Below are positions 1 through 5,397 of a stretch of DNA of 7,278 nt, in pieces. The translations under genes and the position numbers were made by a program. The notes under the pieces were generated by a model. It did no database searches. It saw only the letters and a list, made by a program, of their open reading frames with translations, and was not told the DNA's origin. How positions within the stretch are numbered: position 1 is the stretch's first letter; each line of letters opens with the position of its first letter. The stretch is from Candidatus Shapirobacteria bacterium UBA1435 (GTDB lineage: Bacteria > Patescibacteriota > Microgenomatia > UBA12405), in the NCBI GenBank assembly GCA_002329385.1, contig DCTR01000041.1, positions 19,166 through 26,443 of the forward strand, given 5' to 3'.

Positions 1-23
1 AGGTAAAAATTAAATAAGGAGAT

Positions 24-99
24 TGGCAGGGACGGAGGGACTCGAACCCCCACCGCCCGTTTTGGAGACAAGCATTCTAGCCGGTTAAAATACGTCCCT
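24..99 (-). tRNA. trnW: tRNA-Trp, anticodon CCA, CCA end encoded
   Basis: This tRNA decodes UGG. On the minus strand a 7-bp acceptor stem (AGGGACG at 99-93 with CGTCCCT at 34-28) is followed by G73 at 27 and a genome-encoded CCA at 26-24. The anticodon stem CTTGT/ACGGG (5 bp, two G-U pairs) closes the loop CT-CCA-AA, with the anticodon at 65-63. The T arm is GGGGG-TTCGAGT-CCCTC, with one G-U pair. U8, the D-loop GG and discriminator G73 are as expected for bacterial tRNA-Trp. The D stem is weak, with a U-U opposition at its first pair, and the variable loop is only 4 nt. Only one base (100) separates the gene from the U-tract of the terminator upstream, so expression should depend on read-through from the promoter at 235-262. 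No clear terminator follows in bases 1-23, so a further gene may be co-transcribed beyond the window edge. Confidence 0.97.
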
Positions 100-100
100 A

Positions 101-131
101 ACAAAAATCTCCCGGGTTAGCCGGGAGATTT
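101..131 (-). terminator. Intrinsic terminator directly before tRNA-Trp
   Basis: A perfect 11-bp inverted repeat (AAATCTCCCGG at 131-121, CCGGGAGATTT at 115-105) encloses a 5-nt loop. On the minus strand it runs into a T-rich tract, TTTTTGTT, at 107-100. There is no T-run on the plus-strand side, so it works only in the minus direction. Its 5' arm is also the partner of the antiterminator segment at 180-171. Confidence 0.87.
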
Positions 132-155
132 GGAAATTCTTTAGAAGAAATTGTT

Positions 156-227
156 TTATGCCGTAAAAACATCTCCCGACTGGGCTGAAAGGCTTCGCCA
201 CCAGAGTTGAGAGACGACAGTTGACAT
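156..227 (-). CDS. Trp leader peptide with tandem Trp codons (attenuator peptide, 23 aa)
   Basis: This small ORF starts at ATG 227-225 and stops at TAA 158-156. Its product begins MSTVVSQLWWRSLSAQ and ends FTA. Residues 9 and 10 are consecutive Trp codons (TGG TGG, 203-198), the hallmark of leader peptides that sense charged tRNA-Trp. The ATG lies 7 nt after the -10, so the mRNA is predicted to be leaderless or to carry a one-base leader, in line with valS, the NUDIX gene and lemA. No Shine-Dalgarno is present. The Trp codons sit inside the first hairpin (215-171), between its two arms. A ribosome stalled there would block that hairpin and leave segment 2 (180-171) free. The peptide itself probably has no function beyond its translation. 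Translation has not been shown; the case rests on the Trp pair, the promoter, the downstream hairpins and the tRNA-Trp that follows. Confidence 0.83.
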   Translation of the reverse strand: MSTVVSQLWWRSLSAQSGDVFTA

Positions 228-234
228 TGGCGAT

Positions 235-262
235 ATTGTAGCAACAGAAGGGAAATTGTCAA
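235..262 (-). promoter_or_regulatory. Strong sigma70-type promoter of the Trp leader and tRNA-Trp
   Basis: On the minus strand a perfect -35 TTGACA (262-257) is followed by a 16-bp spacer and -10 TACAAT (240-235). The -10 is preceded by TGC, giving an extended -10. Transcription should start about 7 nt downstream, near 228, immediately before the leader ATG at 227. It is the best-matching promoter in the window and points away from rplY. Confidence 0.87.
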
Positions 263-301
263 ATCCAATAGTTTATTGGACAACGATTATGGCTAAAAGC
301 G

Positions 302-310
302 TGATATAAT
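302..310 (+). promoter_or_regulatory. Extended -10 promoter of rplY
   Basis: TGATATAAT fits the extended -10 consensus TGnTATAAT exactly. No convincing -35 lies 16-18 bp upstream; a TTGGAC at 276-281 is too far away (23 bp). Transcription should start near 317, giving a leader of about 67 nt. The same nine bases occur at the NUDIX gene promoter (3888-3896). It is divergent from the Trp-leader promoter at 235-262. Confidence 0.75.
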
Positions 311-312
311 TG

Positions 313-366
313 GCCTACTTAATCTCGAAGGCCGCGCCAACACCAAATTTAGAGTGGCGGGTAGGC
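313..366 (+). repeat. Inverted repeats in the rplY upstream region
   Basis: GCCTAC (313-318) is complementary to GTAGGC (361-366), and inside it CGCCA (335-339) is complementary to TGGCG (355-359). If transcription starts near 317 the outer left arm is mostly not transcribed, so the outer repeat may be DNA-level or chance. The inner 5-bp hairpin would lie in the mRNA leader. No known riboswitch or ribosomal-protein leader is recognised. Confidence 0.35.
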
Positions 367-383
367 TGTAGAAAAAGAAGAAA

Positions 384-1061
384 ATGGCAAAAATCTCACA
401 CCAAATTGAAGCAAAAATTCGTGATATCAAAGGTAAAAAAGTTAAAAAGTTAAGACAGGAAGGATGGCTGCCGGCAACAGTTTACGGCAAAGGAATGGAA
501 TCGCTGGCAATACAGATAGAAGGAAAAGGATTGGCGGAAGTTTTTGAGGCGGCGGGAGAATCGGGGCTGGTTGAATTGACGATTGATGGTCAAAATTATC
601 CGATCATGTTTAGAAACCCACAGTACCACCCGGTAGGCGGAGAACTAATTCACATCGACTGCTATAAGGTTAATCTTAAGGAGAAGATTGTGAGTAACGT
701 GGCAGTAGAGGTGACCGGCGAATCGATGGCGGTTAAGTCGGGATTGGTGATGGTTGAGGTAACCAACGAGATTGAAGTCGAAGGTCTGCCCGTAGATTTA
801 CCGGAAAAGATCGTAGTTGACGTTTCGGGACTGGAAAAGGTGGATGATTCGATTACCGTGGCTGATTTAAAAATCGACAGGGAAAAGATTGAAGTTAAAA
901 CCAACCCGGAACAGGTGATAGTTAAAATTGAGGAACCGAAAGAAGAAGTAGTGGCGACAGAGGAAGTGCCACCGTCAGAAGTACCGGCGACAGAGCAAAA
1001 GCCCGAAGGCGAAACAGAGGAAAAGGGTGAAGAGGGAAAGAAAGAGGAAGAAAAAGGATAA
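384..1061 (+). CDS. rplY: 50S ribosomal protein bL25 (CTC/TL5 type)
   Basis: bL25 binds 5S rRNA in the large ribosomal subunit. The 225-aa product has the two-domain CTC/TL5 layout. The N-terminal 5S-binding domain (about 1-95) carries the typical LRQEGWLPATVYGKG stretch (23-37) and FRNPQYHPVGGELIHIDCY (76-94). The C-terminal beta domain (about 97-183) contains the EVEGLPVDLPEKIVVDVS segment. Residues 184-225 form an acidic, Glu/Lys/Pro-rich tail, probably disordered. ATG 384 is the first start that keeps the whole N domain; only a weak purine run (GAAAAAGAAG) precedes it, not a true Shine-Dalgarno. It is expressed from the promoter at 302-310 and is convergent with the 160-aa gene, with stops 9 bp apart. 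The family is clear; only the function of the tail is unknown. Confidence 0.97.
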   Translation: MAKISHQIEAKIRDIKGKKVKKLRQEGWLPATVYGKGMESLAIQIEGKGLAEVFEAAGESGLVELTIDGQNYPIMFRNPQYHPVGGELIHIDCYKVNLKEKIVSNVAVEVTGESMAVKSGLVMVEVTNEIEVEGLPVDLPEKIVVDVSGLEKVDDSITVADLKIDREKIEVKTNPEQVIVKIEEPKEEVVATEEVPPSEVPATEQKPEGETEEKGEEGKKEEEKG

Positions 1062-1070
1062 AGAAGCCGG

Positions 1071-1553
1071 TTAATTTGCCGGTAAAAAGGAGGGTGAGGG
1101 CGAAACCAGACGAAGGTAATATTTTTCCAGGTCGGAGCGGACGGGATCTTGATTGTAGGCAGATTTGATGTATTCGGCGGCAAGATCGGGTTTGTTGATA
1201 ATTAAATACAGGCGGGCGATTTCGAGATTGTCTTCGATGGTTTTTTGGGGCTTGGCGGCAAGACGATCCAGGCTTTGAGCAATGTCGTTGGGATGATGGG
1301 TGGATTTATAGTAGGTTAGGTCGTTGGGATCTAAGTATTTTTCCAAAGCGTAAGCTGACGACCAGTCGTTTTTTTGGGCGAAATAATACCACATCTGCAG
1401 GATGGCGTAATAACGCTGACCGTAAGATAATGAGGCCAAATGATGGCGGTAATAGTTTAGGGGATAAATGAAACGGGTATGGGACTGATTTAGATAGACC
1501 AATCCGGCTAAGAAGAAAATAACGGCCAATCGGATTATGCTTTTTAGTCTCAT
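1071..1553 (-). CDS. Membrane-anchored TPR-like protein, unknown function
   Basis: This 160-aa protein has an N-terminal hydrophobic segment (about 4-21, IIRLAVIFFLAGLVYL), either a signal anchor or an uncleaved signal. A probably extracytoplasmic helical part follows. Residues about 105-150 (NLEIARLYLIINKPDLAAEY, then a second helix ending in SDLEKYYLRL) look like a TPR hairpin. The middle is rich in Tyr, Trp and His. I do not recognise a named family. Its ATG overlaps the valS stop as ATGA (4 nt), so it is the second gene of the valS operon and is probably translated by coupling; no Shine-Dalgarno is visible. Joint transcription with valS may reflect compact packing rather than shared function. 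The start is well supported by the overlap and the membrane segment directly behind it. Confidence 0.8.
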   Translation of the reverse strand: MRLKSIIRLAVIFFLAGLVYLNQSHTRFIYPLNYYRHHLASLSYGQRYYAILQMWYYFAQKNDWSSAYALEKYLDPNDLTYYKSTHHPNDIAQSLDRLAAKPQKTIEDNLEIARLYLIINKPDLAAEYIKSAYNQDPVRSDLEKYYLRLVSPSPSFLPAN

Positions 1554-3844
1554 GGGGCGGGCGATGGCCAGGGCGATTTGGCCAGAAGAAGAGGTTCTAA
1601 ATTTAGTTTCGGGCCAAGAATCTGATATATGGTTTCAGTAACATAGGGGGCAAAAGGGTGGAGGAGTTTTAGGCTAGTAATGAGCACGTAAACAAGGACG
1701 GGGAGGGCTTCCTGGGAGCGGGATTTGACAGACTCAAGATAGAGATCGCAAAAGTCGTGCCAGAAAAACTGGTAGAGGGACTCCGAAGCCAGACCGAAGT
1801 GGTAGGAGTTGAAGTTTTTGGTTACAGAACAAATTAGTTTATCTAACTTATCGATTATTTCCTTATCCTCTTTGCTTTTTAATTGGCTTTTTTGAAAATT
1901 CGCAGGAGAGAGGGAGGTAATATTTTGGGGATTATCGACGACAAACTGGTCGAGATGGAAAAGGACAAAACGGGAGGCATTCCAGATTTTGTTGATGAAA
2001 TTACGCTGGGAGCGGACCTTGTCGTCGGAGAGAGCGATGTCGGAACCGGGAGCAACACCGATAACCAATGCCAAGCGCAGGGCATCGGCCCCATAGTTAT
2101 TAACTATATCAATGGGGTTAATGACATTGCCTTTTGACTTGGACATTTTTTGGCCCTTGCCGTCGAGAACACGGGAATGCATGTGGGCCACCCTAAAAGG
2201 AACTTGGCCAGTGACATAGATGCCCATCATAATCATCCGGGCAACCCAAAAGAACAAAATATCCCACATGGTATCTAGGACAGTGGTGGGGTAGAAATAT
2301 TCGAAATCCGGAGAGTGGCGGCCGTCGGGACTCCAGCCAAGGGTAGAATAAGGCCATTGGCCAGAAGAAAACCAGGTGTCAAAAGTGTCGGTTTCCTGGA
2401 GAACATATTGGCCATGCTCATTGGCCTCGTTTTCAGAAAGGTAAAATTTGGTATCGGCAGGGACGGTTAAAGACTGCAACCCGGACTTGATCAGATCAAA
2501 ACTGAATTTACCCTTAAGATCTTTCCAGAAACCACTTTGGATTTGCTTGTCCTGATCGACAAAAGAAACAACGGCTTGAGGGGTGCCGTCTAAAACATAC
2601 CAGGCAGGGATACGGTGTCCCCAAATAATTTGGCGGGAGATGGGCCAATCCTTGATGTTTGCCATCCAGGTAAGAAAAGTTTTTTTGAATCTTTTGGGAA
2701 AAATCTTAACCCTATCTTCCTCGACAGCTTTGACGGCGGGCCGGGCAAGAGGGTCGACCTTGACAAACCATTGGGGGGTGACCATTGGTTCGATAACACT
2801 GTTGCAGCGATAACAGCGGCCGATGCGGTGGACATAGTTGTCGTCAACCTTAACGATCATCCCTTTTTGGGCCATATCGGCGACGACCTGTTCGCGAGCT
2901 TGGGCAACTTTTAGACCGGCATATTTTCCGGTTAACTCATTGAGACGACCGTCAAGGCCAATGACTTTTTTTATGGGCAAGCCGTGACGGAGACCTGCCT
3001 CAAAGTCGTCGGGGTCGTGGGCGGGAGTAATCTTGACGACACCGGTGCCAAATTTCGGATCAACCATATCGTCAGCAATGACCTTGACGTTGAAGGGGCC
3101 GATCAGACCTTCAACGGTGATTTCTTGACCGACGTATTGACGGTAACGAGGATCTTTGGGATTGACAGCCACAGCAGTATCGCCAAATTTGGTTTCGGGA
3201 CGAGTGGTGGCCAAGGTGAAAGGACCATACTTCAGGTAATACAGTTTAGTAACTTCTTCCTGATAATTTACTTCTAAATTGGAAAAGGCAGTGCCGCAAC
3301 GGGTGCAATAGTTGACAATTTTTTCACCCCGATAGACCAGACCCTCCTCAACCATTTTACGAAAAACGGCATATACACGATGGGTGTGATCCTCATCGAG
3401 GGTAAATTTGAGACGGGACCAATCAAGGGAAAAGCCAAGACGTTTCATCTGACTTATGGCTATCCCCTGCTTTTCGCTGACGTAGTCAGAAATCAGCTGA
3501 TAGAGAGTGGAACGGTCGTAGTCAAAGCGTGATTTGCCTTCTTTTTGGAGATATTTTTCAAAAACGAATTGGGTTTCGATGCCGGCGTGGTCGGTGCCGG
3601 GGAGCCAAAGGGTGGGATCACCCAACATGCGGTGAAATCGAACCATAATGTCTTCAACGGTGTAGAGGGCATGGCCGGCGTGAAGAGGATCGTTGGCATT
3701 GGGGGGAGGAAGAATAATAACAAAAGGTTCGCGATGACGACGGGCAGAAGAGGGAGAAGACGGAACAGTGGGGGTAAAAGCCTGGTGTTCTTCCCAAAGC
3801 TGGTAGATTTTTTCTTCACCGGCAGGCTGATAGGCTTTATCCAT
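1550..3844 (-). CDS. valS: Valyl-tRNA synthetase
   Basis: This class Ia synthetase charges tRNA-Val in the cytoplasm. The catalytic domain has the HIGH-type signature LHAGHAL (54-60) after PPPNAND, and KMSKSKGN (566-573). The inserted CP1 editing domain shows ATTRPETKFGDTAVAVNP (212-229) and GTGVVKITPAHDPDDFE (266-282), typical of the ValRS proofreading pocket. CxxC pairs at 180-183 and 344-347 suggest a zinc site. ISRQIIWGHRIPAWY (402-416), WFSSGQWPYSTLGW (491-504) and the anticodon-binding domain (about 615-760) complete the fold. At 764 aa it ends soon after the anticodon domain and lacks the C-terminal coiled coil of longer bacterial ValRS (about 880-950 aa). HAGH and the preceding AND replace the more usual VTG-LHxGH. 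An in-frame TAA lies 9 nt upstream of ATG 3844, which fixes the start; a -10-like element 6 nt before it suggests a leaderless mRNA. Confidence 0.98.
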   Translation of the reverse strand: MDKAYQPAGEEKIYQLWEEHQAFTPTVPSSPSSARRHREPFVIILPPPNANDPLHAGHALYTVEDIMVRFHRMLGDPTLWLPGTDHAGIETQFVFEKYLQKEGKSRFDYDRSTLYQLISDYVSEKQGIAISQMKRLGFSLDWSRLKFTLDEDHTHRVYAVFRKMVEEGLVYRGEKIVNYCTRCGTAFSNLEVNYQEEVTKLYYLKYGPFTLATTRPETKFGDTAVAVNPKDPRYRQYVGQEITVEGLIGPFNVKVIADDMVDPKFGTGVVKITPAHDPDDFEAGLRHGLPIKKVIGLDGRLNELTGKYAGLKVAQAREQVVADMAQKGMIVKVDDNYVHRIGRCYRCNSVIEPMVTPQWFVKVDPLARPAVKAVEEDRVKIFPKRFKKTFLTWMANIKDWPISRQIIWGHRIPAWYVLDGTPQAVVSFVDQDKQIQSGFWKDLKGKFSFDLIKSGLQSLTVPADTKFYLSENEANEHGQYVLQETDTFDTWFSSGQWPYSTLGWSPDGRHSPDFEYFYPTTVLDTMWDILFFWVARMIMMGIYVTGQVPFRVAHMHSRVLDGKGQKMSKSKGNVINPIDIVNNYGADALRLALVIGVAPGSDIALSDDKVRSQRNFINKIWNASRFVLFHLDQFVVDNPQNITSLSPANFQKSQLKSKEDKEIIDKLDKLICSVTKNFNSYHFGLASESLYQFFWHDFCDLYLESVKSRSQEALPVLVYVLITSLKLLHPFAPYVTETIYQILGPKLNLEPLLLAKSPWPSPAP

Positions 3845-3850
3845 GGGACT

Positions 3851-3859
3851 ATTTTAGCA
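3851..3859 (-). promoter_or_regulatory. Extended -10 of valS, predicting a leaderless mRNA
   Basis: TGCTAAAAT on the minus strand has the TGn extension and a -10-like TAAAAT (3856-3851). Six bases later comes the valS ATG at 3844, so the expected start point falls on the ATG. No Shine-Dalgarno exists in that gap, and there is no good -35. It is divergent from the NUDIX gene promoter 31 bp away. Confidence 0.62.
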
Positions 3860-3887
3860 CGAAGGAGAGGGTAAAAATTGTTTTTCT

Positions 3888-3896
3888 TGATATAAT
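3888..3896 (+). promoter_or_regulatory. Extended -10 of the NUDIX-tsaCE operon, predicting a leaderless mRNA
   Basis: TGATATAAT (consensus extended -10) is followed by six bases and then ATG at 3903, so transcription should begin at or next to the start codon. A recognisable -35 is absent and there is no ribosome-binding site. The in-frame TGA at 3888-3890 rules out a nearby upstream start. Confidence 0.72.
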
Positions 3897-3902
3897 CTGG
3901 CG

Positions 3903-4301
3903 ATGAGAACAGACAAAAACGTCAGAGGAGTAATTATTAGGGGAGATAAAATCCTATTGATCCACAGGAAGAAAAAGGGGGAAGAATATTTTGTGACACC
4001 GGGAGGAGGAGTTGAAGACGGGGAAACACTTGAGGAGGGACTGAAGAGAGAAATATGGGAAGAGACGGGATTGGAATTAGTTGGCTGCCAACTGTGGTTT
4101 GAAGACAGCAGAGAGAAAAAAAGGCTGTTTTATTACCGATGCCAAACCAAGGGAGAGAAGGTGACTTTGGGCGGTCCAGAGGCAAAAAGGAATGACGAAA
4201 ATAATTGGTACCGTCCGGAATGGATTAGGATAAAGGCATTAAAAAAAATGAATAACCTGAAGCCGGAAAGATTAAAGGAAATAGAAGAAGAAACTATATA
4301 A
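3903..4301 (+). CDS. NUDIX hydrolase, substrate unknown
   Basis: Enzymes of this family hydrolyse nucleoside diphosphates linked to another group, using divalent metal. The 132-aa product, a normal length for a single-domain member, has a complete Nudix box at residues 35-57, fitting Gx5Ex7REUxEExGU: G35, E41, then R49-E50-I51 and E53-E54-T55-G56-L57. The N-terminal strand VRGVIIRGDKILLIHRKKKG (7-26) and the TPGGG turn are typical. The later strands (about 60-111) and a short Lys/Glu-rich C-terminal helix carry no substrate-specific motif I know. It is first in a two-gene unit with tsaC-tsaE, 16 bp upstream of it, and is probably translated from a leaderless end. The pairing with a t6A gene does not reveal the substrate; MutT-like housecleaning is possible. 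Confidence 0.95.
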   Translation: MRTDKNVRGVIIRGDKILLIHRKKKGEEYFVTPGGGVEDGETLEEGLKREIWEETGLELVGCQLWFEDSREKKRLFYYRCQTKGEKVTLGGPEAKRNDENNWYRPEWIRIKALKKMNNLKPERLKEIEEETI

Positions 4302-4317
4302 AGCTGCTGGCAGGCCA

Positions 4318-5397
4318 ATGAAAATAATTAAAATCGGAAAAGGAAAAGAGAGAATGCTGAAGACGGTGGCGGAATGCATCAGGAAGGGAGGATTAGTGGT
4401 TTTACCAAGCGACACGGTGTATGGGTTATTTGTGGACGCGACAAACCAAAAAGCAGTAGATAAACTTATCGGATTTAAAAACCGATGGCAGGGCAAGGCA
4501 ATATCGGTAGCAGTGGCCAACAAGGAAATGGCGAAGAAATATGTGGTTTGGTCGAAGACGGCAGAGAAAGTAGTTGAAAATCTGTTACCAGGACCGTTTA
4601 CCATTGTCTGCCAGGGGAAACACCGACTGGCCAAGGGAGTGGAAGCAGCAAACGGAACGCTGGGGATCAGAATACCAGACAACCAGCTGATAAACGAAAT
4701 AGTAAAAACGATAAACCGGCCGATTACAGCAACCTCGGCTAACCTATCAGGCAGAGCACCACATTATTCAGTCGACAGCCTGCTGTCGTCGTTGAGCCAA
4801 AAGAAAAAGACGATGATAGACCTGATAATTGACGGGGGCAAACTGCCAATAAATCTGCCGTCGACGGTTGTCGACGCGACAGAATCGGAGATCAGGGTGT
4901 TAAGACGTGGAGAGCTGATGGCGGGGGGGACGGAAACGTTAATATCGGATTCAGAGAGAGAAACTGGCAAGATCGCAATATTTTTGCTTAAAAAGGCGAT
5001 CAAAAAATACAAGGCAAAAAATAAACCGATAACGTTTGTGCTAACCGGAGATTTGGGGGGAGGTAAAACAGTTTTTGCCAAGGCGGTGGGAAAAGAACTT
5101 GGAGTGAAAGGAATAATTACCTCACCGACTTTCACGATTATGAACGAATACGAGATGAGGAATGATTTGGTGAAGGGGAAATTTATTCATTTTGATTTAT
5201 ACAGGATCAAGAGTGAAGTGGAGCTTGAGGAAATAGCTTTCTGGAAACAGTTTGATAAGGAAAACGTTGTCTGTATTGAGTGGCCGGAAAACATGGGAGA
5301 AGAGGCGCTAAAGAAATTAAAGAAGGCAACCAGCTTGATCAGAGTCCAGTTTGAGTATGTCGGCCAGACAAAACGAAAAATAAGCTACCAATTTTAA
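4318..5397 (+). CDS. tsaC-tsaE: TsaC-TsaE fusion: threonylcarbamoyl-AMP synthase plus t6A ATPase
   Basis: This 359-aa protein joins two enzymes of the t6A37 tRNA modification pathway. Residues about 8-200 are the YrdC/TsaC domain, which makes threonylcarbamoyl-AMP from Thr, bicarbonate and ATP. It shows LPSDTVYGL (29-37), FKNRWQGKAISV (53-64), LPGPFTIV (90-97), TSANLSGR (139-146) and LPSTVVDAT (180-188). After a short linker (about 201-212), residues about 213-359 are TsaE, the ATPase that works with TsaB-TsaD. It shows Walker A GDLGGGKT (244-251, K250), TSPTF (268-272), HFDLYR (291-296) and IEWPEN (320-325). Both halves keep their key motifs and the frame is open throughout, so this is a real fusion, not two genes read together. 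It follows the NUDIX gene by 16 bp with no clear Shine-Dalgarno. Its TAA abuts the stop of the opposing TPM gene with no gap. Confidence 0.97.
   Translation: MKIIKIGKGKERMLKTVAECIRKGGLVVLPSDTVYGLFVDATNQKAVDKLIGFKNRWQGKAISVAVANKEMAKKYVVWSKTAEKVVENLLPGPFTIVCQGKHRLAKGVEAANGTLGIRIPDNQLINEIVKTINRPITATSANLSGRAPHYSVDSLLSSLSQKKKTMIDLIIDGGKLPINLPSTVVDATESEIRVLRRGELMAGGTETLISDSERETGKIAIFLLKKAIKKYKAKNKPITFVLTGDLGGGKTVFAKAVGKELGVKGIITSPTFTIMNEYEMRNDLVKGKFIHFDLYRIKSEVELEEIAFWKQFDKENVVCIEWPENMGEEALKKLKKATSLIRVQFEYVGQTKRKISYQF

Larger units (their letters stand above)
101..228 (-). promoter_or_regulatory. Candidate trp-type transcription attenuator (segments 1-4)
   Basis: Four segments can be read on the minus-strand RNA. 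Segment 1 (GUCUCUC, 215-209) pairs over 7 bp (two G-U) with segment 2 (GGGAGAU, 177-171); the inner CUGG (204-201) and CCAG (183-180) reinforce this stem. Segment 2, extended to 180-171 (GUCGGGAGAU), can instead pair over 10 bp (one G-U) with AUCUCCCGGC at 129-120. That is the 5' arm of the terminator, so the two pairings exclude each other. Stalling at the Trp codons (203-198) would mask segment 1 and favour the 2:3 antiterminator. Free translation would let the 3:4 terminator form, and so would no translation, because 1:2 then forms. The terminated RNA would be about 125 nt. The pairings are seen in the sequence; the regulatory model is inference from the E. coli trp paradigm. A standalone small RNA is the main alternative. 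Confidence 0.8.

Noticed and set aside
101..229. T-box or another known riboswitch or housekeeping RNA (SRP RNA, 5S rRNA, 6S RNA) as an explanation of the leader
   Set aside because: I see no T-box consensus, no SRP domain IV motif and no 5S features. Tandem Trp codons plus the competing hairpins explain the region better.
98..283. 61-codon minus-strand ORF across the tRNA-Trp upstream region
   Set aside because: It runs through the promoter, the terminator hairpin and up to the tRNA edge, in a different frame from the Trp leader ORF. Its ATG lies upstream of the predicted transcription start. No family resemblance.
1063..1085. Possible terminator between rplY and the 160-aa gene
   Set aside because: Only a 4-bp CCGG/CCGG pairing with an 8-nt loop and no T-run on either strand.
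2583..2914. Plus- and minus-strand ORFs of 76-99 codons inside valS
   Set aside because: They are shadows of valS in other frames; the valS frame carries all the family motifs.
3493..3874. 108- and 109-codon ORFs over the 5' end of valS
   Set aside because: They overlap the valS catalytic N-terminus in other frames, have biased composition and match no family.
4297..4302. TATAAA upstream of tsaC-tsaE as a separate promoter
   Set aside because: It overlaps the AT-rich end of the NUDIX gene, has no TGn extension or -35, and does not show the 6-7-nt spacing to ATG seen at other genes.
4773..4876. Two short hairpins in tsaC (CGACAGC/GCTGTCG at 4773-4788 and CGTCGAC/GTCGACG at 4859-4876)
   Set aside because: Both lie in well-conserved coding sequence; no T-tract or sign of regulation. 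Probably codon-driven chance.
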